From positions 62,001 to 126,000 of the forward strand of contig CAYREF010000001.1 of assembly GCA_964423265.1 (NCBI GenBank): DNA of 64,000 nucleotides, given 5' to 3'. The notes below the pieces were generated by a model. That model made no database searches. It worked only from the letters and a program-made list of their open reading frames with translations, and was not told the DNA's origin. Below, piece after piece: positions 15,731 to 23,728 of the stretch; position 1 is the stretch's first letter; every line of letters starts with the position of its first letter. Source of the stretch: M55B165 sp964423265. GTDB lineage: Bacteria > Actinomycetota > Humimicrobiia > Humimicrobiales > Humimicrobiaceae. Both the position numbers and the translations under genes were made by a program.

Positions 15731-16526
15731 CAGTAAAATTAAAAAAGAAATATCCAGCCTCCTAAAAAAAGAGCTAAACTTCATATCGATATTTTTCCCC
15801 TATAACTTAAACAGCAATTTAGATCCAAACTTAATTTATGCCCGGGCTTTATTTGCCCCTATTGGTGAATCTACTGGTTACCGGTACCTTAAAAAAATTT
15901 CTAACCTTGCTATTGGCATAGAACTTTTAGGAGTAGGCAGCAATTTCCACAATTTTAATATAAATAATTTTACCCGGGAACAGGTTGATAAGGATAAGGA
16001 TAAATATACCTTACACTTGCTGTTTGGGGATGTTTTTTATTCGAGGGCAGTTAACCATTTATTAAAGTTCAATGACAGCCTGGTTTTTACAGAAATATTA
16101 AATTCTTTAAAATCTGTGCACCATTCAAGGCTGCTATTGCATAGAGAGATGCTTAAGCTTATCGAAAACAATGATTACCTGGCGGGAATAATGGATAAGA
16201 AAATTGGCTTGCTGCTAGGCATAAATTCGCTTTTTAAAAACACCATTATATTAGGTTGGAGCCTAGCGCCCAAAAATTTAAAAGATGCCAGTGAGATAAA
16301 TGAAATATATAAGTTGGCTAATGCCATCACCCATGCCAAGTCTTTTATAGAGCTGGAAAGATTTTTAGGAGAATTTGCTCATCATTTTAACCTGGAACTG
16401 GACCTGGAGGCTCTGGCAGAAAAAAAGGCGTTCATGGAAAATCAGTTAAATGTTATCATATCAAAACTGAAGCAAAATTGGCTAAAAGGAAATTTTCAGG
16501 GCATAGCTGGTGTTTTATTGAGGTAA
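15726..16526 (+). CDS. Prenyl-synthase-like protein (HepS-like), start codon unclear
   Basis: The frame is open from 15711 to TAA 16524-16526. The first ATG, GTG or TTG in it is TTG 16017, which would remove about 97 residues of normal-looking protein. ATT 15726 with AAAAGG at 15714-15718 is the best unusual start and gives 266 residues. The motif L-L-F-G-D-V-F-Y-S-R-A near residue 100 resembles the L-x-G-D-x-x-x-x-R-A helix of all-helical prenyl synthases and of heptaprenyl diphosphate synthase component I, but no D-D-x-x-D motif is present. It could be a non-catalytic partner of the polyprenyl synthase at 18242. The assignment is weak; an error removing a start codon is also possible. Confidence 0.45.
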   Translation: MNSKIKKEISSLLKKELNFISIFFPYNLNSNLDPNLIYARALFAPIGESTGYRYLKKISNLAIGIELLGVGSNFHNFNINNFTREQVDKDKDKYTLHLLFGDVFYSRAVNHLLKFNDSLVFTEILNSLKSVHHSRLLLHREMLKLIENNDYLAGIMDKKIGLLLGINSLFKNTIILGWSLAPKNLKDASEINEIYKLANAITHAKSFIELERFLGEFAHHFNLELDLEALAEKKAFMENQLNVIISKLKQNWLKGNFQGIAGVLLR

Positions 16527-16530
16527 TTTA

Positions 16531-18237
16531 ATGAAGGCTGACTTAATTTTAATCCATCCCCCCAGCATTTATGATTTCAGGGAAAAAACTATCATGTTTG
16601 GGCCGGTAAGCGACTTGGTTCCCAGCACTCCGATTTTTGAGATGTACCCGATTGGCTTTTTGACTATGTCCAATTATCTTGAGAAAAGAGGCTTTAAGGT
16701 CAGAATAGTGAACCTGGCCCACAGGATGCAGGTGGATAAAAATTTTGATGCTGCCAAATTTCTAAAATTATTAAAAGCAGATGCTTTTGGAATAGATTTC
16801 CACTGGATGGCTCATTGCCAGGGGTCAACAGAGGTAGCAAAAATAATAAAGGAATGCCATCCAGAAACCCCGGTGATTTTTGGGGGTTTTTCCTCCTCCT
16901 ATTTTTTTAGCCAGCTCATTAAATACCCCCAGGTTGATTACATTATAAGGGGGGACTCAGCAGAAGAGCCGCTAGCTAGGTTGATGGGAGCCATAAAGTA
17001 TGGAAGTTACAGGTTAAAAGATATCCCTAACTTAGTATACAAAAAGAAAGGCAGGGTTTTTACAAATCCGGTGAGGTGCATTTCAAAGGATCTGGAGGAA
17101 ATTGATTTTGATTACAGGATTATGTTCAAGCAGGTAACAAGGTTTTTCGACATTGGCAGCCTCATGCCATTCAGCCAATGGTTCAGGTATCCTATAACTA
17201 CTATACCTGTAGTTAGGGGCTGCAGCCATAATTGCTCGGGATGTGGAGGCTCAAAAAGTGCTTTTAAGATATTTGGAAAAAGAATAGAGCCTGCTTTCAG
17301 GTCCCCAAAGAAGCTGGCTGAAGAGGTTAAGCTAATACAAAAATATATAAATGCCCCCGTATTTATACTTGGGGATATAAATGAAGGGGGAAAGGAATAT
17401 GTAGAGGAATTTTTCGGTCATGTCCAGGGAATAAAAGAAGGTACTCAGATATTTTTTGAGTTTTTTAAACCGCCCCCAAAATGGTTTTTTGATGAAGCTA
17501 GCAGGCTTTTTGGCAGTGTTTTATATGAAATGTCTCCCGACTCCCATGACCCAGAAATTAGGCAAAAGATGGGAAAACCTTCTTTTTCTAATAATGACTT
17601 GATAGAGGCGATTGGATATGCGCTGGGTAAGGGAGCAGTCAGGTTTGACCTTTATTTTATGTCGGGACTGCCCGGCCAGAATAGCAAGTCAATTATGGAT
17701 ACAGTGGATTTTTGCGAAAGAATTTACAGAAAGATTGGTTGGGATAGAAGGTTTACACCTTTTATTTCGCCCATGGCTCCGTTCCTAGACCCTGGCAGCA
17801 GGGCTTTTGAAAATCCATCCAAGTTTGGCTATAAGCTGACAGCTGTAAGCCTGGAGGAACATATTAAGGCCATAGATAAGCCATCATGGAAATATATCCT
17901 AAATTATGAAAGCAATGCTATTAGCAGGGATGATTTAGTAGAATATACTTATAAAGCTGCTGTAGGCTTAAACAGGTTAAAGGGCAGGTCCGGTGCTATA
18001 AGTGGAAAACTTATGGCTGAAAATGAAAAAAGGATTTACAATGCTTTAAAGACCATTGACAAAATAGATAAAATAATGGGAAAAGAAGGAAACGGGAAGC
18101 AGGAGATACTAAAAGAATTAAAGCAAGAAACGGAAAAATACAGCATGTCTACAGTATGTGAAAAAAAAGAGCTGGAGTTTCCCTTGTTTAACCACAGGTT
18201 TAATTGGCCGAGAATAATAAAGGAATCTATTTTTTAA
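16531..18237 (+). CDS. B12-binding domain radical SAM protein
   Basis: A 568-residue enzyme with a cobalamin-binding Rossmann domain (about 1-150; P-I-G-F-L-T-M near 36, a G-I-D-F-H-W-M segment near 88 and V-I-F-G-G-F-S-S near 116) followed by a radical SAM barrel with C231-x3-C235-x2-C238 (G-C-S-H-N-C-S-G-C). Such enzymes use SAM and B12 for methylation or ring and skeleton rearrangements of unreactive carbon. The length and layout resemble the Ta0216-type subgroup. It starts 5 bases after the prenyl-synthase-like gene and ends 5 bases before a polyprenyl synthase, so an isoprenoid or other lipid substrate is suggested by context only. Confidence 0.8.
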   Translation: MKADLILIHPPSIYDFREKTIMFGPVSDLVPSTPIFEMYPIGFLTMSNYLEKRGFKVRIVNLAHRMQVDKNFDAAKFLKLLKADAFGIDFHWMAHCQGSTEVAKIIKECHPETPVIFGGFSSSYFFSQLIKYPQVDYIIRGDSAEEPLARLMGAIKYGSYRLKDIPNLVYKKKGRVFTNPVRCISKDLEEIDFDYRIMFKQVTRFFDIGSLMPFSQWFRYPITTIPVVRGCSHNCSGCGGSKSAFKIFGKRIEPAFRSPKKLAEEVKLIQKYINAPVFILGDINEGGKEYVEEFFGHVQGIKEGTQIFFEFFKPPPKWFFDEASRLFGSVLYEMSPDSHDPEIRQKMGKPSFSNNDLIEAIGYALGKGAVRFDLYFMSGLPGQNSKSIMDTVDFCERIYRKIGWDRRFTPFISPMAPFLDPGSRAFENPSKFGYKLTAVSLEEHIKAIDKPSWKYILNYESNAISRDDLVEYTYKAAVGLNRLKGRSGAISGKLMAENEKRIYNALKTIDKIDKIMGKEGNGKQEILKELKQETEKYSMSTVCEKKELEFPLFNHRFNWPRIIKESIF

Positions 18238-18241
18238 AATT

Positions 18242-19207
18242 ATGCTAAATGAATTTAAGGTATTTGGATTTTTAAAAAAAGATATAAGCAGGCTGGAAGG
18301 GTATCTGGAAAAATTCACAGATACCCTAGAGGGTATATTAAAAGATGGAGTAGAAAATACCCTTCTTGCTGGAGGAAAAAGAATACGGTCAGCTTTGTTT
18401 TTTATCTGTGCCAGGAATACCGGCTATGATATTGCTTATCTGCTCCCTGCGGCTGCGTCAATTGAAATCATACATACAGCTTCCCTAATACATGACGATA
18501 TAATTGACAAGTCCGAACTTAGGAGGGGTAAGAAAACAATACATAGCCTTTATGACAATGATACTGCCAAGTATATTGGCAATTACCTTTTTACTCATAC
18601 TTTTTCGCTTTTAAATACTTACCGGAATCCTGAAATATTAAGGGAGATGTCTAGTGCAGCTGAATACTTGGTAAGAGGTGAATTTGACCAGCTCAAGAAG
18701 CATAAAAACCTTGACCAGGATGAAAATTATTATTTTTCTATGATTAGCAAAAAAACATCCTCTCTATTTAAGGGTAGTTGTGCTTTGGGAGGACTACTTT
18801 CGGGGGCAGGCAGAAAAGAAACTAAAAAGCTGAGTGAATTTGGTCGCCTTTTGGGTATTGCTTTCCAGATAAATGATGACTTGCTTGATGTTGATAAAAG
18901 CATGTCTAGGAATATTGGCAAGCCGGTGGGAAATGACATAAGACAGGGTAATATAACTCTCCCCATTATTTATGCCCTAAAGGATAAGAAAGCCAAAAAG
19001 CATTTAGAAAAAGTATTAGGAAAAGATGATCTTTCCAATGATGATATAAGGGAGGCCCTGGAGTTGGTAAACAATACCGATGCTGTAGATGTAGCAAAAG
19101 CTAAACTTGCTGCTTATTTAGGTAAGGCAAGAAAAACGGCAGGTGCTATAAGAGAAGGGGAAAGAAGAAAAAATTTGCTCAAGGTATGTGATTATTTTAA
19201 AACATGA
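18242..19207 (+). CDS. Polyprenyl diphosphate synthase
   Basis: A 321-residue trans-prenyltransferase that lengthens an allylic diphosphate with isopentenyl diphosphate. Seen motifs: G-G-K-R-I-R-S at about 44-50, first aspartate-rich motif D85-D86-x-x-D89 with R-R downstream, K-K-T-I-H, and second motif D212-D213-x-x-D216. The product could be geranylgeranyl- to octaprenyl-diphosphate; the residues upstream of the first motif that set chain length (H-T-A-S-L) are small, which favours a longer chain. It is 5 bases after the B12-radical SAM gene and overlaps the AEC transporter gene by 4 bases. Confidence 0.9.
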   Translation: MLNEFKVFGFLKKDISRLEGYLEKFTDTLEGILKDGVENTLLAGGKRIRSALFFICARNTGYDIAYLLPAAASIEIIHTASLIHDDIIDKSELRRGKKTIHSLYDNDTAKYIGNYLFTHTFSLLNTYRNPEILREMSSAAEYLVRGEFDQLKKHKNLDQDENYYFSMISKKTSSLFKGSCALGGLLSGAGRKETKKLSEFGRLLGIAFQINDDLLDVDKSMSRNIGKPVGNDIRQGNITLPIIYALKDKKAKKHLEKVLGKDDLSNDDIREALELVNNTDAVDVAKAKLAAYLGKARKTAGAIREGERRKNLLKVCDYFKT

Positions 19208-20154
19208 AAGATTTTTATAGCTTAGTATTAGAAGTTTTGTCTATAACTATTCCCATATTTGTGGTGGTAGCAGTTGGTTATTTCATAAGAAGAAAGGGGG
19301 TAGTAACAGAGAAGGCTGTGCATGGCTTAAACAAGATAGCATATAATATTGCCCTGCCTGCCTTAATATTTATTACTATTACCAGGCATAGCCTGGCTGA
19401 AATATTTAATCCCGGCCTAATCAAGGTAATTTATTCTACTTATGCAATCTATATTTTTCTGGTTTTTTTATTTGTAAATTTCACTAGAACATCTAATAAG
19501 TTCAAAGGTGCATTTATCGTCTCTTCTTTCAGGTGCAATATGGCATTTATTGGTTTTCCCATTGTGCTTTCAGCTTATGGTGGACTAGCCTTGGCCAAAG
19601 CTAGCCTGGTAGTGGCATTTCTGGTGCCGGTAAATATCATTGCCAGCATATTGATATTCAGGCTTTACAGTAAAGGAGAGGGCAAAATAATAGTCAAAAA
19701 GATGCTTTTAGGGTTTCTGGTGGACCCGCTAATACTTTCAGCTATTCTGGGGATAATAGTATCTTACCTTAATTTTAATTTCCCTCAGCCTGTATTTAAA
19801 GTATTGGATATCCTTTCAGGAATGGCAATTGGAATTGCCCTTATAGCTATCGGAGCATCATTTAGGTTTTTTCACCTGAAGGCGAATATAAAGGCATTGT
19901 CTATTATAAGCTTTTTAAAGCTGATACTGCTTCCCCTTATTGCTTTGGCTATTTCTACTTTTGTTTTTAAGCTTGATATTATTGACAGGAATTTAATAGT
20001 TATTCTTTTCTCTATGCCGCTTGCCGTGGTTGCTTTTATAATGGGCAAGGAATATAGGTCAGACTTTAATTTTATTTCTTCTACCCTGATAACCACTACC
20101 ATATTTTCATCAATTACAATATCTGGTTGGCTGCTTATACTAAAAATAATTTGA
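19204..20154 (+). CDS. AEC-family (auxin efflux carrier type) transporter
   Basis: A 316-residue membrane protein with about ten transmembrane helices. The layout and the L-N-K-I-A-Y-N-I-A-L-P-A-L-I-F segment near residue 42 are typical of the AEC family (PF03547), whose bacterial members move malonate, malate or other organic acids or act as efflux carriers. ATG 19204 overlaps the stop of the prenyl synthase gene (ATGA). It ends the plus-strand run that began with iorA. Aromatic acid export would fit the neighbourhood (inference). Confidence 0.82.
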   Translation: MKDFYSLVLEVLSITIPIFVVVAVGYFIRRKGVVTEKAVHGLNKIAYNIALPALIFITITRHSLAEIFNPGLIKVIYSTYAIYIFLVFLFVNFTRTSNKFKGAFIVSSFRCNMAFIGFPIVLSAYGGLALAKASLVVAFLVPVNIIASILIFRLYSKGEGKIIVKKMLLGFLVDPLILSAILGIIVSYLNFNFPQPVFKVLDILSGMAIGIALIAIGASFRFFHLKANIKALSIISFLKLILLPLIALAISTFVFKLDIIDRNLIVILFSMPLAVVAFIMGKEYRSDFNFISSTLITTTIFSSITISGWLLILKII

Positions 20155-20169
20155 TTTTAACGGAGCACT

Positions 20170-21257
20170 TTACGGGCTGTAGCCTACCGCATCAAATTGT
20201 TTGTATGTAGCTAAAGCTTTATCTTTTGCTTTTATGCATTTATGTTTTATCCCGTCGTAATTTTTGACAATAATGAATACTACATAGGGATCTAGTTTAT
20301 TGCTACCCACAAGGTCCTTTAATATGCTTAACATCTTATCTTTTTCCATTTTTTGACCGGTAAGGCCTATGTTCTAAAAGAGCAGTAAATATGTCTGCCC
20401 CTGCCATTATCCTGGCAGGCAGNNNNNNNNNNNNNNNNNNNNNNNNNNNNNNNNNNNNNNNNNNNNNNNNNNNNNNNNNNNNNNNNNNNNNNNNNNNNNN
20501 NNNNNNNNNNNNNNNNNNNNNNTTTTTTCTGCAACCGCAGAAACTCCGCTGGAATGGGTGGCAGTATACCTGCTTTTAAAATCAATCATGGAGCTGAGCA
20601 TTCTGGCAAATTTTGATAAGCCCTTAAGGTCAAATTCTATCCTGAAGCTGTCCAGGTCTTCCCGGATAATTGAATGCTGCAGCTTGTTTATAATATCCAG
20701 CCAGAACTGCCCTTTGGAGCATAAATTCTTTAACCCTTCTACTATTGCGGGATTAAACAATTGAGGAGTATGCTCAATTATTTTTTTCCTTATGGATTCT
20801 TTTTGGCTCAATATGGGTTTGTCCCTTGAAATTAGAATGCCGATGCGGTCTGCAAGATGTAAAACCTGGCTACATTTTTTTATATCCAGCTGCTTTGCAT
20901 CTGCCCACATGTGGTGATGGTATTTAATTATCTGGGCTGCTTTCCTAAAAGGCTTGAAAATTTTTAATAGCCTGTAACTATATTCTGGATGCTTGGGGGT
21001 TTTTTGGATAAAATCAAATTCAAATTTAAGGGCTTCCAGCCTTTCATTTAATGACAGGGCTCCTATATCGTGAAAGAGGGCTACAAGGACAATGTTATTT
21101 TTTTCTATATCTGAGAGGTTTAACTCATTTGCTATATTGAGGGCAATTATTGCCACGTGCTCATGGTGTTTGCTTAAGTTTTGGTCAATTAGGTCTAAAA
21201 CATTAGATATGCTTAAAACTAATTCTATTACTGATACTTTTCTGCCTTAGTTATCAT
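20170..21257 (-). pseudogene. Double-HD (HD-GYP) protein, broken by two frameshifts and a gap
   Basis: The minus-strand translation shows an N-terminal HD-like domain (K-H-H-E-H-V near the start, then A-L-F-H-D-I-G-A) and the start of a second domain (T-A-T-H-S-S-G-V). After the gap comes the typical HD-GYP tail L-P-A-R-I-M-A-G-A-D-I-F-T-A-L-L and H-R-P-Y-R. Two one-base homopolymer shifts break the frame: at the T4 of 21238-21241, between M-I-T-K-A-E-K and V-S-V-I-E-L, and at the T6 of 20349-20354, after H-R-P-Y-R. Beyond the latter the frame continues to TAA 20170-20172. The catalytic HD-GYP core lies in the N gap. HD-GYP domains cleave cyclic di-GMP. Assembly error or true decay cannot be told apart here. 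Confidence 0.65.
20423..20522. other. Assembly gap (100 N)
   Basis: A run of exactly 100 N, the usual placeholder for unknown length. It interrupts the HD-GYP gene. From the spacing normal in that domain, about 90-110 residues lie between T-A-T-H-S-S and L-P-A-R-I, so the true gap is probably near 250-300 bases. Confidence 0.98.
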
Positions 21258-21370
21258 GGTTAAATAAATAATTATTTTGGCCATGATAATAAACTTAGTT
21301 ACAGATGGCAATAACTGGATATATTTTTTAGGAGCTTAATGCTGAAAAAAATGGAGTATTGTACAAGCTC

Positions 21371-23629
21371 TTAGTCATAAAGCATTTTATAGAGATAATA
21401 ATTTTCCATAACCACCTTTATGTAATGCTTGGTTTCATTATAGGGGATGTTTTCTACAAATTCAAAGATGTCCTTGTCTCCCCACTTGGATATCCAGCTT
21501 GCCATGGCTCCAGGCCCGCCATTGTATGCTCCAAGGGCATAAAACTTATTGTGGTTAAAATTATTAAGCTGCTGGCTTATATAATAAGAGCCCATCATTA
21601 TGCTTATTCCAGGATCATATAAGCTTTCTGTCTCAAAATTTGTAATTCCTATCTCTGATGCTATAAAGCTTCCTGTTGCCGGCATTACCTGCATAAGACC
21701 TTTGGCTCCTGCATAGGAGTGGGCATCACTTTTAAAAAGGCTTTCCTGCCTCATTAGCGCAAGAATAAATAAAGGGTCTACCCCATATTTTGAGGCATAC
21801 TTTACTACCAGGTCCCGGTAGCCATAAGGGTAGGCGAGATAATAATAGTAATCTTTATAAAGACCCTCCAAATTATATTTTAATTCTTTTGAATTTTTTG
21901 TGACTATATTTATGCAGCTGTAATAATCCTCAGATTCTAAAAACAGGGTGGAGAGGGTAAGGAAGTTTTCAATTTCATCTTTTCCAGCTTCTATTTCCAT
22001 AGATGCGCTGTTAAGCAAGTCAAGCTTAAGAAGCTCCAGTGCTTTTTCTATGTGGAGGCTTACATCTATCTCTTCGACATCTTTTCTTAGAATTGAGTAC
22101 ACTTTAGGGAGTTTTTGTTCGATATCAGAGTTTTGGGGATTGGCAGCTTTGTCTATCGGAGGTATATAAAGGTAGATATCCATTGTTTTAAGTATTTCTT
22201 TGGAGGTAAAAGTGTAATAGGAATAGGAGTTTAGGTTTACAATATTTTTATATATCTCAGTGGCTTCTTCTATCCTTCCCATGTTTTTAAGGCATTGTGC
22301 TTTCCAGAAAAGCCCTTTTTCCTCCAGAGTAGTGCTTTTAAAAGAATTGGCCATATTGGTGAATATATTCATTGCTGCCTGATAGTCCTCTAGGGTATAG
22401 TGTATCCACCCAAGCTCCCACAATACTTCTGACAGCCTGTCGCCATTGGGGTATTTTTCGACTACCAGAGTGTATTTTTCTATTGCCTTTTCCAGGTTAT
22501 CCTGAAAAAAATAAATTCGGCCGGCCCTATACAGAGAGTCATCGCTAAAGTTGCTCTGAGGAAAATTTGCAACTAGCTGGTCGTAATAGCTAATGGCTTT
22601 TTCATCTTCTCCCAGATTTGTTTCAGTCCTGGCCAGAAAGTAGAGGCTGTCATCAGCAAGATCCATTCCCTGCGAGATATTATAACATTCCTGCAGGTGT
22701 TCTTTTGCCAGGGTGTAATTTCTAAGGTTATAATAGGACATACCTAATTTAAAGTATGCCTGGCTTTTCAGTTCTGGAAGCAGCTTATACTCAGAAAGCA
22801 AAAAATTTATTTCTTCTATTGCATCATTGTAATTGTAATCATCAAAAAATATTTCAGCCCTATTGTAAATCTGTTCGGCAGAAGGGATAAAAGGTTCCAG
22901 TTCATTTTCATCAATTAAATTTTGGAGGCTGGAATATGCGGTATCTGCATATTCATTTGTAGGATATTGGAGCCATATTTTCTTGTAATTTTCATAAGCC
23001 TGCTCTATTTTATTTATTTTTTCATTGCATACTGAAAGCTGGAATAGGCCGTAGGGAATATGAGGGGAATTGCCGAAATTTTGGATAAAGGTCTTGTACA
23101 GACCTTCTGCTGTTATGTAATCTTCTTGTATGTAATAGAGGTCTGCATATTCTAGAGTTGCTTCTTCTATCCATACACTATCGGGAAAAGTTTCAATAAG
23201 CAGAGAGTAGTACCTTTCTGCAAGCTGGTATTTTTCCTGCATTAAGAGGCTTTTTGCAAGATAGTATAATGTATAGTCCTGCAATATTTTGTATTTGTCC
23301 TTAATTTTGCTAAGATAGTATTCTGTTACCAGGTAGTTTCCCTCTTCGAAGTAGCTTAAAGCATTTGTAAAATATTCCCTTTGGGTATCAATTCCTAGTT
23401 CTTGTTCCTGGTTTTGTTCTGTTTCAGTGGTTATGCTGGGAGAATCATTTGGACTGTAATTAGGGTCTTGCTCTGTTTCTTCTTCTGGGCTGCTTTGTTC
23501 TTTTCCTGGCGTCTCTAGCTGGGGTTTGGTTCTTGTTTCTTCTGACAGGGGAGATGTACAGGACATTATAAAGAAGGGCATTATTAAAATTAGTGCAATT
23601 GCGGTATTGAAATATTTTTTTATAGTCAT
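21371..23629 (-). CDS. TPR-repeat lipoprotein with lytic transglycosylase domain
   Basis: A 752-residue secreted protein. Residues 1-24 form a lipoprotein signal (hydrophobic core then F-F-I-M-S-C, lipid-modified Cys about 24). An acidic linker follows, then about twelve TPR-like repeats from about 90 to 560. The C-terminal SLT domain (about 600-745) has the catalytic Glu in M-R-Q-E-S-L-F, then A-G-A-K-G-L-M-Q-V-M-P-A-T and A-L-G-A-Y-N-G-G-P-G. It cleaves the peptidoglycan sugar backbone to the anhydro product. The TPR part is much longer than in common Slt proteins and may act as a scaffold at the cell wall. It is divergently oriented to the PAS-GGDEF gene. Confidence 0.9.
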   Translation of the reverse strand: MTIKKYFNTAIALILIMPFFIMSCTSPLSEETRTKPQLETPGKEQSSPEEETEQDPNYSPNDSPSITTETEQNQEQELGIDTQREYFTNALSYFEEGNYLVTEYYLSKIKDKYKILQDYTLYYLAKSLLMQEKYQLAERYYSLLIETFPDSVWIEEATLEYADLYYIQEDYITAEGLYKTFIQNFGNSPHIPYGLFQLSVCNEKINKIEQAYENYKKIWLQYPTNEYADTAYSSLQNLIDENELEPFIPSAEQIYNRAEIFFDDYNYNDAIEEINFLLSEYKLLPELKSQAYFKLGMSYYNLRNYTLAKEHLQECYNISQGMDLADDSLYFLARTETNLGEDEKAISYYDQLVANFPQSNFSDDSLYRAGRIYFFQDNLEKAIEKYTLVVEKYPNGDRLSEVLWELGWIHYTLEDYQAAMNIFTNMANSFKSTTLEEKGLFWKAQCLKNMGRIEEATEIYKNIVNLNSYSYYTFTSKEILKTMDIYLYIPPIDKAANPQNSDIEQKLPKVYSILRKDVEEIDVSLHIEKALELLKLDLLNSASMEIEAGKDEIENFLTLSTLFLESEDYYSCINIVTKNSKELKYNLEGLYKDYYYYLAYPYGYRDLVVKYASKYGVDPLFILALMRQESLFKSDAHSYAGAKGLMQVMPATGSFIASEIGITNFETESLYDPGISIMMGSYYISQQLNNFNHNKFYALGAYNGGPGAMASWISKWGDKDIFEFVENIPYNETKHYIKVVMENYYLYKMLYD

Positions 23630-23728
23630 ATATTTAATTTAAACCTCTATCAGGTAATTTTATAATTAAAATAATATATAAATCAAATTTTTAAATGTCC
23701 AATATTTTTTAATAACTATGATAAAATA

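Noticed and set aside
20367..20585. Open frames on both strands running through the N gap
   Set aside because: They exist only because N codons are read as unknown residues; the real minus-strand frame is the HD-GYP gene.
21251..21289. Nine-base inverted repeat TTATCATGG...CCATGATAA near the start of the HD-GYP gene
   Set aside because: Long 21-base loop, no T run, and it may simply overlap the start of a broken gene; not enough to call an operator.
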